The translations under genes and the position numbers were made by a program. Of a stretch of DNA of 64,000 bases, positions 10,354 through 20,774 are shown in pieces. The notes under the pieces were generated by a model. The model saw nothing but the letters and a program-made list of their open reading frames with translations. It was not told the DNA's origin and did not search any database. How positions within the stretch are numbered: the first letter of the stretch is position 1; every line of letters starts with the position of its first letter. Origin of the DNA: Burkholderiaceae bacterium (lineage in GTDB: Bacteria; Pseudomonadota; Gammaproteobacteria; Burkholderiales; Burkholderiaceae_C). The DNA lies in the NCBI GenBank assembly GCA_024710165.1, contig JANJVG010000024.1, positions 1 through 64,000 of the forward strand, given 5' to 3'.

Positions 10354-11403
10354 ATGGCGGCCATGACCGCCGCCCAAAACACCCTCACGATCACCCGCCC
10401 CGACGACTGGCACCTGCACGTGCGCGACGGCGCGCCGCTGCACACCGTGGTGCCGCACACCGCCGCCCAGTTCGGCCGCGCCATCATCATGCCCAACCTG
10501 CGCCCGCCCGTGACCACGGCACAGCAGGCCCTGGAGTACAAGCAGCGCATCCTGGCCGCTGTGCCGCAGGGTGTGGCGTTCGAGCCGCTGATGACGCTCT
10601 ACCTCACCGACAACCTGCCGCCCGACGAGATTGCCCGGGCCAAAGAGGCCGGTGTCGTCGCCGCCAAGCTCTACCCGGCTGGTGCCACGACGAACAGCGA
10701 CGCGGGCGTGACCGACCTGCGCAAAACCTACAAAACGCTGGAGGCCATGCAGAAGGCGGGCCTGCTGCTGCTGGTGCATGGCGAGGTGACCAGCCCCGAC
10801 ATCGATCTGTTCGACCGCGAAGCCGTGTTCATCGAGCAGCAGCTCATCCCGCTGCGCCGCGACTTCCCCGAGCTGAAAATCGTTTTCGAGCACATCACCA
10901 CCAAGGAAGCGGCCGACTATGTGCAGGAGGCCGACCGCTTCACCGCCGCCACCCTCACCGCGCACCACCTGCTCTACAACCGCAACGCCATCTTCACCGG
11001 CGGCATCCGCCCGCACTACTACTGCCTGCCGGTGCTCAAGCGCGAAACGCACCGCCAGGCGCTGGTGCAGGCCGCCACCAGTGGCTCGGCCAAGTTCTTC
11101 CTGGGCACCGACAGTGCGCCGCACCCCGCGCACCTCAAGGAACACGCCAGCGGCTGCGCCGGCTGCTACACCGCGCACGCGGCCATCGAGATGTACGCCG
11201 AGGCCTTCGACAATGCGGGCGCGCTCGACAAGCTCGAAGCCTTCGCCAGCTTCCACGGCCCGGCCTTCTACGGCCTGCCGCGCAACAGCGGCACCATCAC
11301 CCTGCGCCGCGAATCCTGGACACCGCCCGACAGCTTTGCCTTTGGCGAGGCCGAGCTCAAACCTCTGCGCGCGGGTGAAGCGCTGCCGTGGCGGCTGGTC
11401 TAG
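10354..11403 (+). CDS. pyrC: dihydroorotase
   Basis: [26 protein letters not shown]...; [11 protein letters not shown] and GTDSAPH motifs. Confidence 0.95.
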   Translation: MAAMTAAQNTLTITRPDDWHLHVRDGAPLHTVVPHTAAQFGRAIIMPNLRPPVTTAQQALEYKQRILAAVPQGVAFEPLMTLYLTDNLPPDEIARAKEAGVVAAKLYPAGATTNSDAGVTDLRKTYKTLEAMQKAGLLLLVHGEVTSPDIDLFDREAVFIEQQLIPLRRDFPELKIVFEHITTKEAADYVQEADRFTAATLTAHHLLYNRNAIFTGGIRPHYYCLPVLKRETHRQALVQAATSGSAKFFLGTDSAPHPAHLKEHASGCAGCYTAHAAIEMYAEAFDNAGALDKLEAFASFHGPAFYGLPRNSGTITLRRESWTPPDSFAFGEAELKPLRAGEALPWRLV

Positions 11404-12155
11404 ATTTTTCTGCCATCGACTGGCACGCCCCCTGGCTGGCCCCCTGGCGCGAGCGCGGCCTGCCGCTGGCCCGGCAGGTGGTCGCCGGTACTCCGGTGGC
11501 GCAGGTCCTGGGGTCCGTGCCCGATGCTTCGGTGCGCTTCGTGCCGCAGGAGATGCTGCCCCCGGGCCAAGCCTACGAGCCGTTCATTTTCGAGACCCGC
11601 CAGGTGCCCACGCGCGACAACCTGCACGATTTTTTCAACGGCCTGGTCTGGCTGCACCTGCCCCGCGCCAAGCGCCGCATGAACCAGTTGCAGGCCCAGG
11701 CCATTGCCGCACAGGGCGTGGGGGCGGTGCGCGGGCCGCTGCGCGATGCAGTCACGCTATTCGACGAAAACGGCGCCGTGCTCGATGCGCCCGCACCGTT
11801 GTGGGGGGCGCTGCATGCGCGGGACTGGCGCCGCCTCTTCATTGACCTGCGGCCCCTGTGGGCGCAGGCACGGCTGGTGCTGGTGGGGCATGCGCTGATG
11901 GAAAAACTGGTTTTTGCACGAAAAGGCATCACAGCGCATGTCTATCAAGCGCCAGTAGCTATTGAATCAATAGCAAATCTGGATGCCTGGCTGGCCCACG
12001 AACTGCAGCCTCAAGATTGGACGCGCAAGCCCTTCCTTCCTTTGCCCGTCATGGGGATACCGGGCTGGTGCCACGAGAACGAGAACTTTTCCTTCTATGA
12101 TGACTCAGCCATATTCCGTGTGCGCCCGGGTTTGCCCGGCACCGGCACGGCTTGA
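11388..12155 (+). CDS. DUF3025 domain-containing protein
   Basis: 255 aa, overlaps pyrC end; [21 protein letters not shown] typical of DUF3025. Confidence 0.75.
   Translation: MAAGLDFSAIDWHAPWLAPWRERGLPLARQVVAGTPVAQVLGSVPDASVRFVPQEMLPPGQAYEPFIFETRQVPTRDNLHDFFNGLVWLHLPRAKRRMNQLQAQAIAAQGVGAVRGPLRDAVTLFDENGAVLDAPAPLWGALHARDWRRLFIDLRPLWAQARLVLVGHALMEKLVFARKGITAHVYQAPVAIESIANLDAWLAHELQPQDWTRKPFLPLPVMGIPGWCHENENFSFYDDSAIFRVRPGLPGTGTA
11920..11978 (-). repeat. dispersed double-hairpin palindromic repeat, copy B (inside the DUF3025 gene)
   Basis: Reverse complement atttGCTATTgattcAATAGCTactgGCGCTTgatagacATGCGCTgtgatGCCtttt. Confidence 0.75.
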
Positions 12156-12223
12156 AGGACTGCATGGCGCCCCCATGTAATCCGTCCCAGTTCTGACAAC
12201 CCACCACCCATCCGTGGAGAGCC

Positions 12224-13093
12224 ATGAAACGCATCATCCTGTTCCTGTTGACCAACATCGCCGTCGTGGCGGTGCTGGGCATTGTTGCCAGCCTGCTCGG
12301 CGTGAATCGCTTCCTCACGTCCAACGGACTGAACCTGGGCGCGCTGCTCGGCTTTGCGTTCATCATGGGCTTTGGCGGCGCCATCATTTCGCTGCTCATC
12401 AGCAAGCCCATGGCCAAGTGGAGCGCCGGCGTGCAGATCATCGACGGCACGCGCTCGGTGGACGAGGCCTGGATCGTTGAAACCGTGCGCCAGTTTGCCG
12501 ACAAGGCCGGCATCGGCATGCCCGAGGTCGGCATTTTTGAGGGCGACCCCAATGCCTTTGCCACCGGCGCTTTCAAGAACTCGGCCCTGGTCGCCGTGTC
12601 CACCGGCCTGCTGCAGAACATGACCCGCGAGGAAGTCGAGGCCGTCATCGGCCACGAGGTGGCGCACATCGCCAACGGCGACATGGTCACCATGACGCTG
12701 ATCCAGGGTGTGATGAACACCTTTGTGGTCTTCCTCTCGCGCGTGATCGGCTACGCGGTCGACAGCTTTCTGCGCAAGGGCGACTCGGAAAACACCGGCC
12801 CCGGCATCGGCTACATGATCACCACCGTGGTGCTCGACATCCTGCTGGGCTTTGTGGCCGCCATCATCGTGGCCTGGTTCTCGCGCCAGCGTGAATTCCG
12901 TGCCGACGCCGGTGCCGCCCAGCTCATGGGCCGCCGCCAGCCCATGATCAACGCTCTGGCCCGCCTGGGCGGTGTGCACACGCAAGAGCTCCCCAAGAGC
13001 ATGGCCGCCATGGGCATCGCCGGGGGCATTGGCAAGCTGTTCAGCACCCACCCGCCGATTGAAGAGCGCATCGCCGCGCTGCAAAAATCCTGA
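12224..13093 (+). CDS. htpX: protease HtpX (M48B)
   Basis: 289 aa; [30 protein letters not shown] zinc motif. Confidence 0.96.
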   Translation: MKRIILFLLTNIAVVAVLGIVASLLGVNRFLTSNGLNLGALLGFAFIMGFGGAIISLLISKPMAKWSAGVQIIDGTRSVDEAWIVETVRQFADKAGIGMPEVGIFEGDPNAFATGAFKNSALVAVSTGLLQNMTREEVEAVIGHEVAHIANGDMVTMTLIQGVMNTFVVFLSRVIGYAVDSFLRKGDSENTGPGIGYMITTVVLDILLGFVAAIIVAWFSRQREFRADAGAAQLMGRRQPMINALARLGGVHTQELPKSMAAMGIAGGIGKLFSTHPPIEERIAALQKS

Positions 13094-13198
13094 CCGTTTT
13101 CAGGGTTTCCCGAGGTCATTTCGCGAGCGGAAGGCCTCCAATTCCTTTATATACTCCCACCCGGCATTTTCGTTACGCAACGTAAAAGAGAGGGTGGG

Positions 13199-13561
13199 AT
13201 GCTTCGTTCAAAATCTCTGGCGGCTTCGGTGCTCCTGCTGGCTGCCCTGGGCGCGCACGCGCAGGGTTTCGTGACCGCACCCATGGGATCGCGCACTGCG
13301 CTCAAAGCCTACCCCGATGCGGATGGCAAGAGCGAGCCAGCGACTTTGCATGTCAAAGACATTGCCTTTCCGCTCCAGGTTTTTGAGATTTCGGATGCTG
13401 GATTCGTGCGTGTCAAGGTCGGCGGAGCCGATGTCTGGCTGGACCGCAAACAAGTCCGCATGCCCCCTGTCTCGCTGGAAGTCACTTGCGCAACGGTCGA
13501 TGCCTCCAACGCCAAACTGGTGTCGGGTGGCATTCGTGGCGCCAATGCGGGTTGCAAGTAA
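13199..13561 (+). CDS. secreted small protein, SH3-like
   Basis: Signal peptide MLRSKSLAASVLLLAALGAHAQ then FEISDAGFVRVKVGGADVWLDRKQV (SH3b-like). Confidence 0.65.
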   Translation: MLRSKSLAASVLLLAALGAHAQGFVTAPMGSRTALKAYPDADGKSEPATLHVKDIAFPLQVFEISDAGFVRVKVGGADVWLDRKQVRMPPVSLEVTCATVDASNAKLVSGGIRGANAGCK

Positions 13562-13609
13562 TTTTTCTGGCCTTCGCCTGCTGGGCGGGCGCATTGCAGG
13601 AGCTTTGGC

Positions 13610-15199
13610 ATGATCAAGGTATATTCGTCGCCCGCAGGGCGTCCATGTGTGCTCGTTGGTGCCGCACTCAGTGTGTTCCTGCTCATGCCGATGCAGGCAT
13701 CAGCCCAGGACCAGGCCATCGAACCGGCGCCGGTATCCCCGTCTGGCGGTGGACTGGGCAGTTTCCTCGGCGGTCTTGGTCAATCCTTCACCAGCGTCGT
13801 GTCCGGCTTCCGTGACAAGCCGCAGATCCTTGATTTGGCCCCGGGCGTGTACCAAAAGTCGAATGAGGCGATTGGAGAAGAGCGGGATGTTGACGAAAAC
13901 CGGATTACACGCGGGCTGTTGGCGCTGCCCAGCTTTACCAATTACGCCAACAACGTGCTGGACAAGCTCAAGCGGGCCAGTGGGGTTGAGCAGGTGCCGG
14001 GCAAAGTGCTTATCGTGGCCAACGACCAGATGGACGCCGGTGCCACGGCGGATGGCAATGTTTTCATTTCCAGCGGTTACATCCGTGAGTTGAAAAACGA
14101 AGACCAGTTGGCGGCGTTGCTGGCCCATGAGCTTGCACATGTGCTGCTCAAGCACCATGACTCCAACGCCTTCACTCGCATCCAGAAGCAGGTGTCCTCG
14201 CTCTTGCAGGCGGGCGTGGGTCTTCGAAATGCAGTGGAAAAGGCTACAGGGGGTGCTTCATCCAATGCCCTGTCCCCCTCGCAAAAAGACCTGATTCTCA
14301 AAATGGAGCTGCTCATCAAGGTGAGCGATGTTGCGCTTCATCCTGCCTGGGGACGGCGGCAGGAGGCTGAGGCGGACCGCCTGGGCATGGATCTTCTGGT
14401 GAAGGCCGGTTACAGCTACCAGGAGGGGTTTATTCCCTGGCTTGAAGCGGTGGCCAAATGGGATGCGATGCTCGATGCCCAGCGTGCTGCCAACGCGGCC
14501 AAGCAGGACGTGTTGATGCAGTCCATGCTGGAGACGGGCAGGTTTGACGAGACGCTGAAACAAAGCCTGGGGTTTGCCCTGACAGAGGCAAAGTCCCAGC
14601 TCTCTGCCAGTCATGAAGGCGGTGAGAAGCGTCTTGCCGACATGGATGCCTATTTCATCAAGGCTTACAACGAAAACGTACCCCAGGTGACACCAACCGT
14701 CCAGCCGTATGTGCAGGCCAGAAGCCAGCGGGACGTTCTGCCCGTGCTCACGGCGTACAGCCGGGTGTTTCAGGCCCGCAATCTGATCGGTGATCAGAAA
14801 TATGCTGATGCGCAAGCGCTCTTGAAACCCCTTGTGGAACCCCGTTCCCCCATCGCATCCCATGCACTGCCCAATCAGTTGATGTTCGAAGCAACCAGGG
14901 GCCTGGGCGGCACTGCCCGAGCAGAGCCATTTCTGGTCAAGAGCCTGAGTTCGGATAACTCTGTCTGGGAGGTCTATGACTCGGCGGCAACCTACTACCG
15001 TGACAAGGGCGACGTGGGCGCGATCACCAGGGTGGGAAAAGGCGCATTTCAGCGTTTTTCTGGGGCTCCCTCGGCCTATCCAAAGTTGATTGCTCTTTAT
15101 CGCCGCAATGGCCTGGCCAAGGACATGAACTCGGTGTTGAGCGAGTGCCTGCTCAAGCAGGCCGACAAACGTGACCAGTGCGTTGATGCAGCCAAGTAA
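13610..15199 (+). CDS. M48 family metalloprotease with C-terminal repeat region (BepA-like)
   Basis: 529 aa; signal peptide, LLAHELAHVLLKHHDSNAF zinc motif. Confidence 0.85.
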   Translation: MIKVYSSPAGRPCVLVGAALSVFLLMPMQASAQDQAIEPAPVSPSGGGLGSFLGGLGQSFTSVVSGFRDKPQILDLAPGVYQKSNEAIGEERDVDENRITRGLLALPSFTNYANNVLDKLKRASGVEQVPGKVLIVANDQMDAGATADGNVFISSGYIRELKNEDQLAALLAHELAHVLLKHHDSNAFTRIQKQVSSLLQAGVGLRNAVEKATGGASSNALSPSQKDLILKMELLIKVSDVALHPAWGRRQEAEADRLGMDLLVKAGYSYQEGFIPWLEAVAKWDAMLDAQRAANAAKQDVLMQSMLETGRFDETLKQSLGFALTEAKSQLSASHEGGEKRLADMDAYFIKAYNENVPQVTPTVQPYVQARSQRDVLPVLTAYSRVFQARNLIGDQKYADAQALLKPLVEPRSPIASHALPNQLMFEATRGLGGTARAEPFLVKSLSSDNSVWEVYDSAATYYRDKGDVGAITRVGKGAFQRFSGAPSAYPKLIALYRRNGLAKDMNSVLSECLLKQADKRDQCVDAAK

Positions 15200-16862
15200 G
15201 CCGCACGGCGCATCGTGGCGCTGGGATGTCTACGTGGTCGTGTGTACGGTGGTCACGGGCCTGTTTTTGGCGTGGCTGTCCAACAAACTGCTGGTTGATG
15301 AGGTCGTCAAGCGGGCCATGACCCGGGTCTATGCGCCCTTGCTGTCCTTGAACTACCCGGTCAGCGGCCAGAACAGCATCGCTGTGCTGACGGTGGACGA
15401 CTCGGACCTCAGAGAATACGGACTGAGCTGGCCGGTACCGCTGGATTTTTACCAGCGCCTGATTGATGGTGTCGTCAAACGCCAACCCAAGGCGATATTT
15501 CTCGATGTGGTCTTTCTGGACAATAAACCGCCCCGAGATATCGATGCATTGATCGGGGCTGCTTGCCGTTCCGCCGAAGCAGGCGTTCCGTTTTTGCAGG
15601 CAACCTTTGCGCGTGGCGCGCTCACCTCCAATGTCGAGCGCCGGCTGTTCGAAGCGCGCACGGCATCGGGTCTGCCTTGTGCTGAACCGGTTCGCTCCAA
15701 CGTGACGCCGGATTCCCTGGACCAGTCACAGTGGGCCTATCCCTTGCGCCCCCGTACGGAGGATGAGGCGAATCACAACGGCAACTTGCCGGATTCGGTG
15801 GCCCTCAGCCTCTACTGCCGTTTTTATGCTGCCAGCTGTCCGGCGGATACCCAAGTGCCGCTGGCGCTGGTATGGGCCACCCGTGCGGCGACGACCAACA
15901 TGGAAACCATGGTCACACGCGACGCCAGCGGGGCCTTGAAATCAGTCTGCCGCGGTTTATGGAACTGGTGGGAAGTGATTCCGGGGGCCAACTTGTTGCT
16001 GGGCTTGGCGGGCCATCCCAGTCTGCCTTTGTGCCCCTATCACCAGGTGATTCCGATCCGTGCATTCAAAGGGCAGGGTTTTTCAGCGGATGAGCTGAAC
16101 GAGGCAATGACCAACAAGGTGGTCATGATCGGTGCTGATCTCAAAGCAGTGGGTGACAACGCCTTCTCGCCGTTACACGGTCGCTTGCCGGGCGTGCACG
16201 TTCATGCCATGGCGCTGGACAATCTGATTTCCTTCGGTGGACAGTACCGTGCCAACGGCGATTTCGAGTGGCAAGAGTGGTGGGATTCTCCGGCTAACAG
16301 GTTCATTTTCCTGAGCCTGCTGTTGACAGCTTCGGTGATGGTCTTCTGGAAGCGTTGGAAGGTTCGCGTCACCCCGCCAAACTTGTCCGGCGAGCTGGTG
16401 AGTCAGGGTGATTTTCATCAGTGGCCTCTGGTGCGCAGGCTTCAGGGTGTGGGTGACCGTTATCCGGGGAATCGGCCTATCAGGGCCTTGGTATCCGGGG
16501 GGATGGTGTGCATCAAGGTCCTGGTTCGACTGCCCATGCTGCTTGCCCTGCCGCTGTTGCTGGTTTTGGGCTGGCCCCGCCTGGGCTCAACCGAAAAGTC
16601 GCGCCATGAATTCAAACAGGCGCTCTGGGGTGCCGTGATTTACCTGGTGCTTGGAGGCGTGGTGTTTTACCTGGGCTACTACGTGTTCTTTCAGGGGCCC
16701 CTGTCCATCATCGAATATGTGCTCTTTCCCCTGATGTCGCACTTCTTGCACCTGGGTGAGCAATTTGCAAACCGCTCCAGGCAACTCTGGTCCGCTCTTG
16801 GTGCCTCCAACCCCTGGGCCGAGTGGGCCCGTCAATCCAGCAAAGCACATCGCGAACCCTGA
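15186..16862 (+). CDS. CHASE2 domain-containing membrane protein
   Basis: Extracytoplasmic region PVSGQNSIAVLTVDDSDLREYGLSWPVPLDFYQRLIDGVVKRQPKAIFLDVVFLD (CHASE2), C-terminal TM segments, no kinase/cyclase domain; alternative GTG start at 15171. Confidence 0.8.
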   Translation: MQPSKPHGASWRWDVYVVVCTVVTGLFLAWLSNKLLVDEVVKRAMTRVYAPLLSLNYPVSGQNSIAVLTVDDSDLREYGLSWPVPLDFYQRLIDGVVKRQPKAIFLDVVFLDNKPPRDIDALIGAACRSAEAGVPFLQATFARGALTSNVERRLFEARTASGLPCAEPVRSNVTPDSLDQSQWAYPLRPRTEDEANHNGNLPDSVALSLYCRFYAASCPADTQVPLALVWATRAATTNMETMVTRDASGALKSVCRGLWNWWEVIPGANLLLGLAGHPSLPLCPYHQVIPIRAFKGQGFSADELNEAMTNKVVMIGADLKAVGDNAFSPLHGRLPGVHVHAMALDNLISFGGQYRANGDFEWQEWWDSPANRFIFLSLLLTASVMVFWKRWKVRVTPPNLSGELVSQGDFHQWPLVRRLQGVGDRYPGNRPIRALVSGGMVCIKVLVRLPMLLALPLLLVLGWPRLGSTEKSRHEFKQALWGAVIYLVLGGVVFYLGYYVFFQGPLSIIEYVLFPLMSHFLHLGEQFANRSRQLWSALGASNPWAEWARQSSKAHREP

Positions 16863-16915
16863 TTCCTGTCGCGAAACGTGCGCCGCTCCCTTCCCAGGCC
16901 TGTGGCCGGGCCTGG

Positions 16916-18646
16916 TCAACCATTCAGCAGGCTGCTTGCCACGGCCTCACCCACCTTGATGCCATCCACCCCCGCCGAGAGGATGCCGCCCGCGTAGCTG
17001 GCGCCTTCGCCCGCCGGGTACAGACCGGCAGTGTTGAGGCTCTGGTAGTTTTCGCCCCGGCCGATCTTGAGCGGTGACGAGGTGCGCGTCTCCACGCCGG
17101 TGAGCACGGCGTCGTGCATGTCGAAGCCCTTGATCTTGCGGCCAAAGGCCGGCAGGGCCTCGCGCAGCGCCTCGGTGGCGTAGCCGGGCAGGGCCTCGCG
17201 CAGGTCGCAGGGCGTCACGCCGGGCTTGTACGAGGGCTCCACGCTGCCCAGCGCCTGCGAGGCGCGGCCCGCAATGAAGTCACCGACGAGCTGGCCCGGC
17301 GCGTTGTAGTTGCAGCCGCCCAGCACATACGCGTTGGATTCGAGCTGGCGCTGCAGCACGATGCCCGACAGCGGGTGGTGCTCGCCGTTCTTCAGCGTCT
17401 CCACGCCGTAGGTGGCGCCGAGCTGGGCCTCGAAGGCGGCGGGGTCGGTGGGGTAGTCCTGCGGATCAATGCCCACCACCATACCGGCGTTGGCGTTGCG
17501 CTCGTTGCGCGAATACTGGCTCATGCCGTTGGTCACCACGCGGCCGGGCTCGCTGGTGGCCGCCACCACGGTGCCGCCGGGGCACATGCAGAAGCTGTAG
17601 GCCGTGCGGCCGTTGCTGGCGTGGTGCACCAGCTTGTAGTCGGCCGCGCCCAGCAGCGGGTGGCCGGCGTGGCGGCCCCAGCGCGCACGGTCGATCACAC
17701 CCTGCGGGTGCTCGATGCGAAAGCCCACCGAGAACGGCTTGGCCTGCATGTGCACGCCGCGCGCGTGCAGCATGGCAAAGGTGTCGCGCGCGCTGTGTCC
17801 CAGCGCCATCACCACGTGGCGGGCCTCCAGCTCGTGGGTCTGGCCCGTGGCCTGGTCGAGCACGCGCAGGCCGCGCAGCTGGCGCCGTCCGGCGCCGTCC
17901 TGCTCGATCAGCACATCGGTCACGCGCTGCTGGAAGCGCACCTCGCCACCCAGCGCGATGATCTGCTCGCGCAGCGTCTCGACCACCTTCACGAGCTTGA
18001 AGGTGCCGATGTGCGGGTGCGCCACGTACAGGATCTCGGGCGGTGCGCCGGCCTGCACGAACTCCTCCATCACCTTGCGGCCCAGGTGGCGCGGGTCCTT
18101 GATCTGGCTGTAGAGCTTGCCGTCGGAGAACGTGCCCGCGCCGCCCTCGCCGAATTGCACATTGCTTTCGGGGTTCAGCGCACGCTGGCGCCACAGGCCC
18201 CAGGTGTCCTTGGTGCGCTCGCGCACCGCCCGGCCGCGCTCCAGCACGATGGGCCGAAAACCCATCTGCGCCAGCACCAGTGCCGCGAAGATGCCGCAGG
18301 GGCCAAAACCCACCACCACCGGGCGCTCGCGCAGACCGGCGGGGGCCTGGCCCATGGGGCGCCAGGCCATGTCGGGCGTGGGCTGGATGTGCGGGTTGAC
18401 GCTGTGGCGAGAGATCAGGGCCGCTTCCTGCGCCGGATCAGCGAGGGCGATATCCACGATGTACACCGCCAGCAACGCCGCCTTGCGCGCGTCGAAACTG
18501 CGTTTGAAGACCTGCAACGTGGCGATGTCGGTATCGGCCAGACCGAGCACCTGCGCGGCCTGGGCACGCAGGGCCGCTTCAGGATGGGTGTCGGGGTCGG
18601 ACGGCAGCGCGGACAGCGGCAGCCGGATTTCAGAGAGGCGGATCAT
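16916..18646 (-). CDS. NAD(P)/FAD-dependent oxidoreductase (COG2509-type dehydrogenase)
   Basis: 576 aa; RPVVVGFGPCGIFAALVLAQMG dinucleotide motif, SDGKLYSQIKD, YPAGEGASYAGGILSAGVDG. Confidence 0.88.
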   Translation of the reverse strand: MIRLSEIRLPLSALPSDPDTHPEAALRAQAAQVLGLADTDIATLQVFKRSFDARKAALLAVYIVDIALADPAQEAALISRHSVNPHIQPTPDMAWRPMGQAPAGLRERPVVVGFGPCGIFAALVLAQMGFRPIVLERGRAVRERTKDTWGLWRQRALNPESNVQFGEGGAGTFSDGKLYSQIKDPRHLGRKVMEEFVQAGAPPEILYVAHPHIGTFKLVKVVETLREQIIALGGEVRFQQRVTDVLIEQDGAGRRQLRGLRVLDQATGQTHELEARHVVMALGHSARDTFAMLHARGVHMQAKPFSVGFRIEHPQGVIDRARWGRHAGHPLLGAADYKLVHHASNGRTAYSFCMCPGGTVVAATSEPGRVVTNGMSQYSRNERNANAGMVVGIDPQDYPTDPAAFEAQLGATYGVETLKNGEHHPLSGIVLQRQLESNAYVLGGCNYNAPGQLVGDFIAGRASQALGSVEPSYKPGVTPCDLREALPGYATEALREALPAFGRKIKGFDMHDAVLTGVETRTSSPLKIGRGENYQSLNTAGLYPAGEGASYAGGILSAGVDGIKVGEAVASSLLNG

Positions 18647-18738
18647 GGTCTTGCGGGCCCGTGGTTATCGGGCGAAGGGCAATGCGGGAGAGGGATTTTA
18701 CTGGCCCGGGCGTTGGCAGGCACGACCTGGGACATGAC

Positions 18739-19182
18739 TCAACGGTATACCAGCACCGGGATTGTGGAATGTGTCAGCACCTTCTGCGTTTCGCTGCCCA
18801 GCAGCAGCGCGCTGACGCCTGAGCGCCCGTGCGATGCCATGAAAATCAGGTCGCAACCGTGGGTGCCGGCCGCCGCAATGATGAGTTCATAGGGCCTGTT
18901 GCCCGTCAGCACCACACGCTGGCATGTGGTGCCTGCCTCGCGCACCACCGCTTCTGCCGCGTCGAGCACTTCCTGGGCGGCTTCACCCAGGCGGGTGTGG
19001 ACGTCTTCGGTGAGGTGCGGGCTGCTCACTGCGCCCAGTCCGGCGTAGGCCGAGGGCGCCTCGGGCTGGGCGTAGAACAGCGTGATACGGGCGCCGGTTT
19101 CAATGGCGTAGGACGCCGCCCGCGCCACGTTGCCCAGCGACAACGCCGAGCCATCGGTGGGAACCAGGATGTGTTTGAACAT
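18739..19182 (-). CDS. universal stress protein
   Basis: MFKHILVPTDGSALSLGNV... GCDLIFMASHGRSGVSALLLGSETQKVL. Confidence 0.93.
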   Translation of the reverse strand: MFKHILVPTDGSALSLGNVARAASYAIETGARITLFYAQPEAPSAYAGLGAVSSPHLTEDVHTRLGEAAQEVLDAAEAVVREAGTTCQRVVLTGNRPYELIIAAAGTHGCDLIFMASHGRSGVSALLLGSETQKVLTHSTIPVLVYR

Positions 19183-19203
19183 GGCTGTGCCTTTCAATAA
19201 ATG

Positions 19204-20760
19204 TCAGTGTCCACCGGCGCCGGGCTCGATGGTGCGCGCAGGTTTGGGCGCGATCCAGATGATGGCGGCGGCGATGAAGAACATCACGGCGATGCCGGTC
19301 ATGACCTGGTTGGTCGACAACATGCCGCTTTGCGAGACGATCAGATAGTCCACCACCTGCGTGGCCACTTCGGGCGGCGTGCCCGACTGCTGCAGCAGGG
19401 CTTGCACGCTGCCATCGCGGTCGGCCAGGCCCACCAGTTCGGCGTGGTTGCGCGTGGTCTGGTTGGCCCACACGGTGGTCACCACCGAGGTGGCAAATGC
19501 GCCCGACAGGGTGCGCAGGAAGTTCATCAGCCCGGCGGCAGAATCCATCTCGCGCTCCTCCACGCTGCCCAGGGCGATGCCCGTGGTGGGGATGAAGAAA
19601 AACGGCAGCGCAAAGCCCATCACCGCCAGCGGAATGGCAATGTCCCAGAACGCCATGTCGCTGTTGACCACCGTGCGCCACAGCGTCACCAGCGCCATCC
19701 AGAGCACGCCAAAGAACACCAGCGCGCGCGGGTCGCGCTTGCTGTTGGCCACCATGGGCGCGACGAACAGGGCGGTCACGCCGGTCCAGGCGGTGGCCAG
19801 GCCCGCGTCGGTGGCGGTATAGCCCATGAAGCTCTGCAGCCACAGCGGCGTGAGCACGCTGACACCAAAGAAGGCAGCGTAGGCCACGCTGACGGTGATC
19901 ACCGCCGCGTTGAAGCCGCGGTGGCGGAACACGCGCAGATCGACCACCGGGTGCTTCTCGTGCAGCTCCCAGATCAGGAAGGCGGCAAAACCGACCACGG
20001 CGATGATGCTCAACGCCACGATCTGGCTGGAGGCAAACCAGTCGAGGTTCTTGCCCTCGTCCAGCACCAGCTGCAGCGCCACCACCCAGACCAGCAGCAG
20101 CACCAGGCCGACCTTGTCGAACGGGTTACGCACGGGGCTGTCCTGGTAGTGCTGTAGCAGCTTCCAGGCGCCCAGGCCAAAGCCGATCGCAATGGGCGCG
20201 TTGATCAGAAACACCCAGTTCCAGGCGTAGTCGTCCACCAGCCAGCCGCCCAGGATGGGGCCCACCACGGGCGCCACCAGTGTCGTCATCGACCAGATAC
20301 CGATGGCCGTGCCCGCCTTGTCCTTGGGGAAGATGCGCAGCATCAGCGTTTGCGACAGCGGCATCAGCGGGCCACCGCTCAGCCCCTGGAACACGCGCGC
20401 CACCACCAGCATGCCAATTGAGGTGGACAGGCCGCACAGGATGGAGAAGATGCCGAACAGCACCATCGACACCACGAACACGCGCACGGCGCCAAAGCGC
20501 GCCGCAAACCAGCCCGTCAGCGGCACGGTGATGGCCTCGCCCACGGCGAACGAGGTGATGACCCAGGTGCCCTGGCTCGCAGCGGCGCCCAGGGCACCGG
20601 CGATATTGGGCAACGCCACGTTGGCGATGGTCATGTTGAGCACTGCAATGAAGTTGGCCGAGGCCAGCATCAAGGCGGCGACGATCAGCATGGGGCCGCT
20701 CAGCGGCGCCGGGGCAGCATGGGCGGCGGGCGTGCCGGGCGCCGTGGTCGCTTGACTCAT
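19204..20760 (-). CDS. DHA2-family MFS efflux transporter permease (EmrB/QacA)
   Basis: 518 aa, 14-TM type; MTIANVALPNIAGALGAAASQGTWVITSF. Confidence 0.93.
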   Translation of the reverse strand: MSQATTAPGTPAAHAAPAPLSGPMLIVAALMLASANFIAVLNMTIANVALPNIAGALGAAASQGTWVITSFAVGEAITVPLTGWFAARFGAVRVFVVSMVLFGIFSILCGLSTSIGMLVVARVFQGLSGGPLMPLSQTLMLRIFPKDKAGTAIGIWSMTTLVAPVVGPILGGWLVDDYAWNWVFLINAPIAIGFGLGAWKLLQHYQDSPVRNPFDKVGLVLLLVWVVALQLVLDEGKNLDWFASSQIVALSIIAVVGFAAFLIWELHEKHPVVDLRVFRHRGFNAAVITVSVAYAAFFGVSVLTPLWLQSFMGYTATDAGLATAWTGVTALFVAPMVANSKRDPRALVFFGVLWMALVTLWRTVVNSDMAFWDIAIPLAVMGFALPFFFIPTTGIALGSVEEREMDSAAGLMNFLRTLSGAFATSVVTTVWANQTTRNHAELVGLADRDGSVQALLQQSGTPPEVATQVVDYLIVSQSGMLSTNQVMTGIAVMFFIAAAIIWIAPKPARTIEPGAGGH

Positions 20761-20774
20761 TGTTTCGGTTCCGC

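Noticed and set aside
17114-18892. 592-aa plus-strand ORF opposite the FAD oxidoreductase
   Set aside because: Low-complexity His/Ala/Gln/Arg translation typical of an antisense shadow frame.
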